DNA of 64,000 nt from Aedes albopictus. Its lineage: Eukaryota > Arthropoda > Insecta > Diptera > Culicidae. The stretch is from contig NC_085136.1 in the NCBI RefSeq assembly GCF_035046485.1, forward strand, positions 83,035,734 through 83,099,733. Reading direction: 5' to 3'. Both the position numbers and the translations under genes were made by a program. The notes beneath the pieces were generated by a model. It saw only the letters and a program-made list of their open reading frames with translations, was not told the origin of the DNA and searched no databases. Positions 56,505 to 64,000 of this stretch are shown here, in pieces. The number at the start of each line of letters is the position of its first letter. Position 1 is the stretch's first letter.

Positions 56505-57045
56505 GCGCAACGTATATCTCAAGATCCCGATGAGGTAGAAGTATATAGTCTTCGGCGAATTTGTTCAGCAGATTAAGAACTAACTGGCAACGGCGACTTT
56601 GGTTCGTGATTCGGCCGCTAGGCGGCGCCAGTGTCAAAAATGTTCAAACCCTCATATCTCAGAAACCTGATAAGATATGATATGATGCTGTCTTCGGCAA
56701 AATTCTTCAGCAAGCTCATAACTATCTGATAGTAAAGTCTTTGGTTTGGGATTTATCCGCTAGGTGGCGCTTTGTGTCTGAAAAATTCAAACACGTATAT
56801 CTCGAAACCCTAATGAGGTATAAACATGCCGTTTTCAGCAAAGTTGATCATCAGGCTAAGAACTATCTGGCAATGGCGTCTTTGGTTCGAGAATCGTCCG
56901 CTAGGTGGCGCCAGGGTAAAAAATAATCAAACTTCTATATCACAGAATCCTGATAAGATAGAATGATACCGTCTTCAACAAAGTTCTTCAGCAAGCCAGA
57001 AACTGTCTGATAGTTGAGTTTTTGATTTGTGATTTATTCGTCCTG
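56505..57045 (+). repeat. 141-bp tandem repeat, four copies in an ABAB pattern, CTCF-like motif
   Basis: ATATCTC-type unit starts lie at 56,514, 56,654, 56,797 and 56,937. Units 1 and 3 share CTGGCAACGGCG/CTGGCAATGGCG and GGTTCG; units 2 and 4 share CTGATAAGAT and CTATCTGATAG/CTGTCTGATAG, so the true period is a dimer of about 283 bp. The first three units contain CCGCTAGGTGGCGCC or close forms (56,615-56,629, 56,757-56,770, 56,897-56,912). The core AGGTGGCGC resembles the insect CTCF site (established motif; binding not shown). Confidence 0.88.
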
Positions 57046-58058
57046 TACTGTAGGTAGATCGTAAAGCGGTTGGGCGACCGGGGTATAATCAGGCGTAAAT
57101 CGAGAGACGTAACTTACTAGGCGCAAAAAAACTTTTGAGTTGCTTTAGGCCTTCCGATTCCGGGTACAGTGGCGTTTCGGTTTTATCACTAGTCGTTTTA
57201 ATCACTACTCGCCCAAATTCACGGTTTTCTATTCGATTTTATCACGATTTTTGTTTCGTTTTTATCACACTTGTTCTAAAACAGTCTGAAATCAATATAA
57301 AATCAATACAGCATTGCCCAGTCCACCAAAACTGTAAAAAATGTGAACTACGACTCATATATTTTGCAGCTGAACGATTTAGAATAAAAAAAAATCATTT
57401 TTTCTCGTTTCACCAAATTCACGGTTTCGTTTATATCACGGTAAAATTTTTTTTGATCGTGATAAAACCGAAAAACCACTGTAGTTATCAATTGCAGATA
57501 ATTTATCCGGATCGATCAAGACCCCATCCTTCCCCACAATGTGTCCGAGAAATTTCAAGCTCGGTCGGCAGAACTTGCTTTTTCCTTGCTGATTGTCAGT
57601 CCTGCTGCACGAAGTTTCTGGAATAAAGTTCGAAGATGCTCAAGATGCTCCTGGAAGGTCCTTGAATGCACTAGCAAGTCGTCCAGGTACGTTTTTATAA
57701 AATTCCTAAATTTCTGGTCCTAGTATCAGATCCATAGCTCTCGAAAAACTGACTGATCAAACAGGAATCCCACGTATTTTCGATGCTCTTTCTTAATCGG
57801 AATTTGCCAGTAGGAGCTGGTCAGATCTATCGAAGAGAAAATCCGAGCACCTTCAAGCTTTTGTAGCATTTTCTGAATCTCCGACGGTTTCTCGTTGTCC
57901 CTTTCCAGCACGCGATTGAGCCGCCGGGCATCTAGACAGACTCGAACATCTCCTGACTTCTTCGCTGCTACCACCAGAGGGTTTATGAAGGCGGTCGGTT
58001 CTCTGGCAATGACTTCCCACTCTTCCATCTTCTTGATTTGTGACCGTACGCCATCCAT
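57046..58058 (-). pseudogene. Ty3/Gypsy pol remnant: reverse transcriptase
   Basis: From 58,058 downward: INPLVVAAKKSGDVRVCLDA, RRLNRVLERDNEKPSEIQKM and FSSIDLTSSYWQIPIKKEHR (RT blocks before the active site). After VGFLFDQSVF the fingers-palm link is lost, and KTYLDDLLVHSRTFQEHLEH near 57,690-57,650 supplies the catalytic YLDD. A TA-flanked MITE (57,167-57,481) follows; beyond it YPESEGLKQLKSFFAPSKLR (near 57,160-57,100) fits the end of the RT / start of RNase H. The remaining RNase H and integrase are absent. About 35-40 residues seem to be missing inside the RT, and stops are present. Confidence 0.88.
57167..57481. mobile_element. 315-bp TA-flanked MITE (CAGTGG ends)
   Basis: Ends CAGTGGCGTTTCGGTTTTAT and, read inwards from the right, CAGTGGTTTTTCGGTTTTAT are inverted repeats of about 23 bp. 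TA flanks both sides (57,165-57,166 and 57,482-57,483). CAGT tips with TA duplications point to the Tc1/mariner-pogo group. The interior repeats TTTCGTTTTTATCAC-like words. It interrupts the Gypsy pol, so it is younger than that copy. Confidence 0.87.
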
Positions 58059-58082
58059 ATACCGGAATGGAATCGGGTATTG

Positions 58083-58862
58083 TTACTGGACAAATCCGGT
58101 GTCGTCCTTCACACGTATCTCGTGTTCGTATTGGTGTGACCTTCCCGGTCTATCCGAAAAGATATCGTCAAATTCCATCAGTAATCCCTTTAACTGTAAA
58201 TCGTCCGACTCGGTCAATTCTAGCTCGCCAAACACAGGTGATGAAGCTCCAAATTTATCTGTTCGGTCATCTGTTGCTAATTCTACTTCAACCGCATTCA
58301 CCGCGATAGACTCGTTTGTGCCTGTACCGCTACCTTGAAATGGCAAGATCAAAGTTTTTCCGTCGATCTGGATTTTGAGTTCACGGGATTCAAACTCGAG
58401 CTGTGCTTTGAGATAGTGAAGCGTGTCCATCCCAAAGATCAACGGATTACAGAGCTCTTCAACCACGATCAGAGCTACGTCGAAGTATTCTCCTTGCACT
58501 TGAACCGGTATGAAAACTTGGCTGGAAACTGTTTTTTTTTTTCTTCCAAAAGTACCGTGTATACTCGTCCTTTGCACAGGGAGCTCCTCAAGGTAAGCGC
58601 CTCGTGTCTGCAGTTCGCGGTACAAAGCTCCATCTATACAGCTAAGTTCGCTACCACTGTCGATCAACGCTGGTTTGGTCAAGCCATCCACCTGAACTGC
58701 TATTAGAGGGGACCTCTCGACAGGGTTACCGGCATAGTAGATCTCGGTCTGCTCATACAATAGCTCCTCCGAATCGACAAATATGTTGGCTACGGGAACA
58801 TGTTCATCTTCGCTTTTATCCAGGATTTCAGCAGTAGTTGCTCTCACGGCACGATTGTTCAC
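58083..58862 (-). pseudogene. Ty3/Gypsy protease and linker to RT
   Basis: The 259-codon frame contains the aspartic-protease signature ALIDSGSELSCIDG near residues 85-98 (DSG as the catalytic Asp-Ser-Gly) and the downstream LIFGMDTLHYLKAQLEF (ILG-like flap end). Its C-terminal part, DIFSDRPGRSHQYEHEIRVK, is the usual lead-in to the Gypsy RT. A stop after DDTGFVQ near 58,083 separates it from the RT frame. The frame itself is intact across the protease fold, so decay is moderate. Clade within Ty3/Gypsy not determined. Confidence 0.87.
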
Positions 58863-58933
58863 GCCGCTTTGTGGATTTCCGTGGTTTCTCCCATTTTCCG
58901 CTGAATTCCTCCAATTTTTGGGCCCAGCAGATT

Positions 58934-60021
58934 CTACGGTGTGTCTCCTTCTACACGTGGTCTCTCAAAGGAATTGGCAGGATTTCTTTGGCAGCTATTG
59001 ACAAGATAATCTTCTGTCTGTAGCAGTGTAAAGGCGCTTTTAATATCCACGCAAGTGGCAAATTTGGTAGCAACATCTTGCGAGAAATGTTGGCTAATGT
59101 GGAATACTAGTTCAACTTCTGGGGGTGCTGTGCTCAAATGGCGGGCTTTGGCCACAAGTCCGAGGAAGTATTCTGCCATTTTTGATGGGTCTCGCTGTCT
59201 GTAGTTGCCATGCATGAGCTCGTCTCGAACTAATCTTTGGGTCCTATGACCCCAAAATTGTCGAAGAAAGTGGTTGTGGAAGTGGTCGTAGTTGATGAAA
59301 AGGTAAATAAACCCGAGCACCCCCTTCCAAACAGGACATCATAAATTGGATCTTGTATCGTGGATCAACGCCAGAAGAAAGGACGTACTGCTCCACTTCC
59401 TGAAGAAATTCGATCGGATGCTGTACTTCGATATCGCCATTGAATGTAGGCTTTGTAATGTCGTAGCTTCTCCTCGTTCCATTTTCGCTACCCGAACGGG
59501 CAACCCCGAAAGGTCCACCTGCCTGGATGTAGGCTACGTTTCGTAGTTGTTGCCTGGCCAAAAAGAAATATTAGCACCGGTTACGGAATACGTGGAGCTT
59601 GGCATACAGTTTCCCAGCCAACTCGGTGGATGTTGGACCCGACCGTCTTGTTGGAATGGATTGCTCTCCCTGGGCCGATGCTATCCTCCTGGTGTTGGTG
59701 AAAGTGGTGTGGGTTGACGATGATTCCAGCTCAAAAGTTGAGACTGTTCCATTGCAGTAATCCTATCTCCGAATCCTTCAAGAGTTTTGGTTATTTCACC
59801 AAGGGCTTGCAAAATTTGGGGTTGATCGGGTTGTGTCGACTGGTTCCTTCGTTCGTTCTGTTGTTCGTCGACGAAGTGTACTCTTGGAGCTGATGAGCCC
59901 ACCCCATCCGGAATGTTTAGGAATGGATTCACGCCCGTCCTGTCTTCCGGTATATTCAGCTCAAGAACGGACGAGCTCGCCAAACTTGTAGCACCCATCG
60001 ATTCGCGAAATTCGTCAGCTT
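58934..60021 (-). pseudogene. Ty3/Gypsy gag remnant
   Basis: Three frames in collinear order: EADEFRESMGATSLASSSVL and the following proline/glutamine-rich region (to 59,681); KPTFNGDIEVQHPIEFLQEV and QYVLSSGVDPRYKIQFMMSC (59,561-59,244); FWGHRTQRLVRDELMHGNYR and KMAEYFLGLVAKARHLS (59,320-58,934). FNG-----P-EFL-E---Y is the typical capsid entry of Gypsy Gag. Frames shift twice and no CCHC knuckle is visible. A MITE (60,022-61,210) splits the 5' part; the gag frame can be followed across it to 61,211-61,240 (ending NESAE before EADEF). Confidence 0.83.
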
Positions 60022-61210
60022 CCCGAGCAGAAGGGAATAACAACAGCATAAGGAACTGTGTTTTTTGGTTAAAATAACTGAATAATAGAATCGATGATTT
60101 TTATGATATTAACATAACATATTATGTTATAAACTTGTCTGTCATAAGCTGCAAAATAACAAATATCATAACAAAAAAATGTTCTTGGAAAACCATTTTA
60201 ATAACTTGTTTTGTTAGTTTCAATAACAACTTGATAACAGTGAATTTGGAAAAAAATTTCAATAACAAATTTAGATATTAATATGTTATTGATAATAATC
60301 GGAAAGCAAAATTTGTGAAGGTATCAAAACCGTAACAAAATAAATTATGATACTTATTATATAAAGATATTCACTATGTCTCACAAATCCACCAATAACA
60401 TGAGTAACAAATGATCGAAAAATACTATATTCATATTCAGAATCAGAATGAATTAATCATTTTAAAAGAATATAAATAAAACTTCCAGAAATTTTTTTGA
60501 GCTTCCACGAAATCATTCACAGATTTTCAAAGACTCCTCTAGAAATTTCTCCAGAATTATGAACAGAATCCCTTCAAGGTTTTCTTCTGAATTTCCCGTC
60601 ACTATTTGTCCCGAACTTCATGTTTAGATGTCTCTGAAAATTTCAATGATAATTTATCCAGGCGTTTGATTTGAAGAATTCTGCAGGAGTTTTTCAAAAG
60701 ATTTTGCCAACAATTCTAATAATAGCTCAGAAGAATTACTTTTGGAATTTCTAAGAAGATTGCGCCAGGAGTTCTGTTGAAGACTTGTCCAGGGTATCGA
60801 AGGCTTTCTCCAGAAATTCGAAGTTTTTTTTTTCGAATATTATTTAAGGAATCTTCAGAGGATTTGCTCAAAAATTTGCGTCCTAACTGTATACAAAAAT
60901 GAAACAAAACAAAAGGACAGGTATTTTTTATTGAATTGTTGCCTTGATTTCAAAACTTGTTACTGTTGTGCTATTGTTGATAAGTTCACCAATAGTATAA
61001 CAATAACACAACTTGTAGTTCAACAAAATATGTTATTGAAATGTACCTGAGTGAATGTATATCAATTGCTAAATTATAACAAAATTAGATTGTACAACAA
61101 AATTTGTAATTGAAAAGCTATGTCTTGATAATTGAATGATAACAAAACAAGATATAAAAACAGGTTATGTGATTTCGTAGTTATTAATTTGATATTTTCC
61201 TCTGCTCGGG
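60022..61210. mobile_element. MITE with CCCGAGCAGA ends and TAACAAAA-rich interior
   Basis: Ends CCCGAGCAGA and TCTGCTCGGG are inverted repeats. The interior has TTATAACA / AACAAAATTTG words as in the element at 41,679, but it is about twice as long because a block of CTCCAGAAATT-type 12-bp satellite (about 60,480-60,870) is embedded. It interrupts the Gypsy gag frame at a TT(C) target; the flanking gag codons join across it without loss. Confidence 0.85.
60480..60870. repeat. 12-bp-type satellite segment inside the MITE
   Basis: TTCCAGAAATTT, CCTCTAGAAATTTCTCCAG and TTTCTCCAGAAATTC belong to the same sequence family as the large fields at 7-51 kb. The segment separates two TAACAAA-rich halves. 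Confidence 0.6.
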
Positions 61211-61236
61211 TTCTGCTGACTCATTGACACCCAGAT

Positions 61237-61510
61237 TCTGCGGAAAAAAAAAAATTCCGTGTAATTTTAAAGAAAATAATTTTAGAGTGTATTCAACTCC
61301 CTTAAACTATTTTACTATGATGGAATGATTTGGAAAAAAATTTAGAATATGTCAATTGTAGCGGTTTAATACAAAATAAACAAAGACTTCTGAAAGGTGA
61401 CTAAAACATCAATTTTTTGATGATTTTTTAAAAATGTTAATAAAGCGTATTAGACACCACAAACCATTCTGAGATAAACAAAACAGTCCCAAATATCAAA
61501 CAAAAATTAA
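61237..61510. mobile_element. Partial third copy of the piggyBac-type TTAA MITE
   Basis: The segment aligns with 48,430-48,715 (AATTTTAGAGTGTATTC..CTCCCTTAAACTATT, AATTGTAGCG, AATACAAAATAAACAAAGAC). Both tips and the CCC/GGG ends are missing, so it is a fragment in the same orientation as the 48-kb copy. Confidence 0.85.
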
Positions 61511-61813
61511 AAAAACCTTATTAATCCACCTAGCGGTGATGGTGCCTTTCTCTTGCCTTTGAAAACACATTTCAACACAACTCAAGTGACATGTTGATGA
61601 ATATCGCACTTTCATACGATCAACATCTTAAATTTTGAGACGCCATCTTGGATATTTTGGTCGCCATCTTGGATAATTTAATCGTCATTTTTGGGCTCCA
61701 GACTTCGTCCCAATACCAGATATACCCATTGTGGTAGTTTGGTACATCACTGAGTAGGCCATGGCGTTGATAGGATTATTATTACTTGAGCTGTCAAGCT
61801 GAAGAGTATCACA

Positions 61814-61831
61814 TTGGCGACGAGCAAGAAC
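61814..61831 (+). promoter_or_regulatory. Putative primer-binding site
   Basis: TTGGCGACGAGCAAGAAC follows the left LTR directly. A PBS normally starts TGG (complement of tRNA CCA) within a few bases of the LTR, and TGGCGAC-type sites are common in insect Gypsy elements. The matching tRNA was not identified. Confidence 0.55.
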
Positions 61832-62098
61832 CCACTCGTTTAACAAGAGTCCGCGAAGATTTAACTTCTGAAGCAACGGATACGAGGAGACAGGAAACCA
61901 ACGTGAAGAAGGGAAAGGATCGGCGGATATTTGAAAGGAAATCACTTTCGTGTTTCTGGCTGCACACCTCGTGAAAAACAAGGAGAAAAACGAAAGGACA
62001 AGAAGCAGAGCTGAATAAAATTGGAATAGGTAATTATAAATAGTCTGTTTTCCGACGGATAGCATCTGCTCGGATCAGACAAGAGGGAAATCGTAAAA

Positions 62099-62510
62099 TC
62101 TCGCCTCGAAAGAGGGAGATGCCGAAGCGGCGGGTGAAAAACCCGGCCGTGGACGGCAATAATGTCTCGCCTCAAATGAGGGAGACGCCAAAGCGGCAGA
62201 TGAAAATCTGGCCGGGGCTGGCAATAATGTCTCGCCTCAGAGAAGGGAGACGCCAAAGCGGCGGATAAATTCCGGCCGGAGCTGGCAATAATGTCTCGCC
62301 TCAAAGGAGGGAGACGCCAAAGCGGCGGATAAATTCCGGCCGGAGCTGGCAATAATGTCTCGCTTCAAAGGAGGAAGACGCCACAGCGGCAGATGAAAAT
62401 CTGGCCGGGGCTGGCAATAATGTCTCGCCTTAGAGAAGGGAGACGTCAAAGAGAAGGAAGACGACAGATTGAAATCTGTCCGGCTAAAAGACACTCAAAG
62501 AGTGGATAAA
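62099..62510 (+). repeat. ~65-bp tandem repeat with two conserved hairpins per unit
   Basis: TCTCGC-type unit starts lie at 62,099, 62,165, 62,230, 62,294, 62,358 and 62,423. Hairpin 1 is GTCTCGCCTC, loop, GAGGGAGAC; in unit 6 its innermost C-G pair becomes T-A. Hairpin 2 is CGGGT..ACCCG in unit 1 (62,131-62,145), CAGAT..ATCTG in units 2 and 5, CGGA..TCCG in units 3 and 4, and CAGAT..ATCTG in unit 6 (62,464-62,479), with GAAA- or TAAA-like loops. The substitutions are paired, so pairing is preserved. A degenerate seventh unit (CACTCAAAGAGTG) follows. Confidence 0.9.
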
Positions 62511-63760
62511 AATCAGTGTTGAAAGGGGCAGAAAGGTCAAAAAACTGTAATACTTTCACTCATATGGTACGACAATAGCCGCGATTCATAAAAACAACAA
62601 TTAGTTCTAGACAATAACATAAAAGAATTTATTGAAAGTTGAAAATCAAATTAACTCACGCAGTCCTCCTAAGAGTAACTTTAGAGAGATTGATAAGCAG
62701 ATTGCAAGAACAGTGCATCTATTACTACTACAGATAGAGTTCTATTTGACAATTGATCGGTTCTTCTACAAGCACAAAATGAAGGATTTTTGGATGTTTT
62801 ACTTATTTGGTAGAACAAAATTGCATTATTATTTGAACAAAAGGAGATGTGGTAGTTTGGTACATCACTGAGTAGGCCATGGCGTTGATAGGATTATTAT
62901 TACTTGAGCTGTCAAGCTGAAGAGTATCACACCCATATTGCATGGTTTTAGAGCATAAAACTCCATTAAACAAGAGTCATTTTGAGTTTTGAGTTGCAAT
63001 CTTAGATTTTAGACCACCATCTTGGATAATCTTTTTGTCATTTTTGGAGTCCAGATTTTTCCCCATATCAAATATACCCATATCGCATGGTTCAAGGTCC
63101 CAAAACTCCATTAAACAGTCGCCATCTTGAATTTTGAGACGCGATCATGGATATTTTTGTCGCCATCTTGGATTTTTAATCGTCATTTTTGGACTCCAGA
63201 CATCTTTCCAATACCAAAAATACATATATTGCATAGTTACAGAGCCTGAAACTCCATTAAACAGTCGCCATATTGAATGTTGAACCGCCATCTTGGATAT
63301 TCTGGTCGCCATTTTTGGACTTTGGACATCTTCATTATACCAAATATACCCATATTGCTTGGTTTTAGATCCTAATACTCCATTAACCTGCACCCATCTT
63401 GAATTTTGAACCACCATCTTGGATTTTAGACCGCCATCTTGGATATCGTTGTCGCCAATTTTGAGAGTCAAGACTTCTTCCCCATATCAAATATGTATAC
63501 CCATAGTGCATAGTGTCAGGTCCTTAAACTCCATTAAACAGTCGCCATCTTGAATTTGGAGCCGCCATCTTGGATATTTGACCGCCATCTTGGATATTCT
63601 GGTCGCCATTTTTGAACTCCGGACGTCTTCTTCATACCAAATATATCCATATTGCATGGTTTTGGAGCCTGAAACTGCATTAAACAGCCGCCATCTTGAA
63701 TATTAGGCTGCCATCTTGAATTTTGTACCGAAATCGAGAAATTTCTGGTCTCCAGAGTTC

Positions 63761-64000
63761 ATTTCTGCATAAAATTCGTAAACCATGCTAAAGGTTACAA
63801 AAAATCGCCGCAGTTTGATGTGTCGCATGATGAGTTGGATCAGTTTTATATACGGCCAGTTCCACTGGTGCTGGTCCGGATCACTGAGCAACTGGTATCA
63901 GGTATCAGAAGGCCGGCTCCAGAGGCACGTTATCCTCCATTTGAGACATTTGTGCCATCGCCAAAATAATAGCCTATTTTATCATCTACCTGAACCCATG
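63761..64000. other. Right edge, nothing recognised
   Basis: No repeat, paired ends or open frame of note in the last 240 bases. Confidence 0.4.

Larger units (their letters stand above)
61730..62931. mobile_element. Short non-autonomous LTR element (TRIM-like) with hairpin array
   Basis: Two identical 84-bp terminal direct repeats (61,730-61,813 and 62,848-62,931), each TGTGGTAG..TATCACA, so they have TG..CA ends. The 5-bp TSD CCCAT is exact (61,725-61,729 and 62,932-62,936). TGGCGACGAGC just after the left LTR is a plausible primer-binding site, and AACAAAAGGAGA just before the right LTR is a plausible polypurine tract. The 1,034-bp interior has no protein domain; frames of 85 and 136 codons on the minus strand come from the tandem repeat. 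LTR identity indicates recent insertion. The features fit a terminal-repeat retrotransposon in miniature, mobilised in trans. Confidence 0.92.
61600..63760. repeat. ~146-bp tandem array dense in GCCATCTTG motifs, split by an LTR element
   Basis: ACTCCATTAAACAG-type unit starts lie at 62,960, 63,105, 63,251, 63,377, 63,528 and 63,674 (spacing 126-151, mostly about 146). Each unit has up to three CGCCATCTTGGAT blocks plus TTTTTGGACTCCAGAC and AATATACCCATATTGCATGG. The left part, 61,600-61,729, is continuous with 62,932 onward once the LTR element is removed. GCCGCCATCTTG equals the consensus site of YY1/Pho (established motif); more than ten near-matches occur. Confidence 0.88.

Noticed and set aside
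61942..62352. 136-codon minus-strand frame with repeated RRDI / LWRLP motifs
   Set aside because: It is the translation of the ~65-bp hairpin repeat; the conserved property is base pairing and not the reading frame.

Overview
The window looks like intergenic, repeat-dominated DNA of a mosquito, most likely Aedes (inference). The evidence is the crowd of mosquito-type elements: R1/LOA-like and RTE-like LINE relics, tRNA-headed SINEs with GAA-rich tails, BEL/Pao and Ty3/Gypsy relics, and many foldback MITEs. I find no host gene I can defend. Every recognisable protein belongs to a decayed retrotransposon, and the long open frames at 1.5-3.9 kb, 7.6-8.1 kb and 14.2-15.1 kb come from tandem repeats.

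Layout. 0-4 kb: a hAT-type foldback element cut by the window edge, a degenerate repeat field, then a 12-bp array, a 25-bp array and about 254 copies of the heptamer GGCAAAA. 6.5-9.7 kb: a 3.2-kb hAT-like element with 16-bp inverted ends and an 8-bp target duplication (TSD), filled with 12-bp repeats and a Penelope-type hammerhead fragment. 10-15.3 kb: more 12-bp repeats, a LINE scrap and a 23-bp satellite split by a MITE. 15.9-20.1 kb: SINEs and a hAT foldback element. 20.9-23.1 kb: a BEL/Pao remnant. 24.1-28.9 kb: MITEs, an R1/LOA-like LINE split by a SINE, another SINE, another hAT foldback copy. 29.7-37.2 kb: an RTE-like scrap, 12-bp repeats that change orientation twice, a TA-flanked and a TTAA-flanked element. 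37-47 kb: diverged repeats, a 208-bp palindrome, a 2.3-kb DNA element with two nested MITEs, and a second R1/LOA-like LINE on the minus strand. 47-52 kb: 12-bp repeats broken by MITEs. 52-57 kb: an RTE-like LINE interrupted by a Penelope-like fragment, and a 141-bp array with CTCF-like motifs. 57-61.2 kb: a minus-strand Ty3/Gypsy remnant carrying two MITEs. 61.6-63.7 kb: a 146-bp array dense in a YY1/Pho-like motif, split by a 1.2-kb LTR element.

The strongest candidate for something undescribed is that LTR element (61,730-62,931). It has two identical 84-bp LTRs, a 5-bp TSD and no coding capacity. Its interior is a ~65-bp tandem repeat in which every unit forms two hairpins, and the stem of the second hairpin changes by paired substitutions between copies. 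That is direct evidence for selection on, or inheritance of, a folded RNA. Three hammerhead-ribozyme-like motifs are also visible.

Insertion events can be ordered because many elements keep exact TSDs: hAT-type 8 bp (four elements), TTAA (one exact), TA (two), SINE 9 and 12 bp, LINE-tail 12 bp, LTR 5 bp. No function for host physiology can be read from this window.
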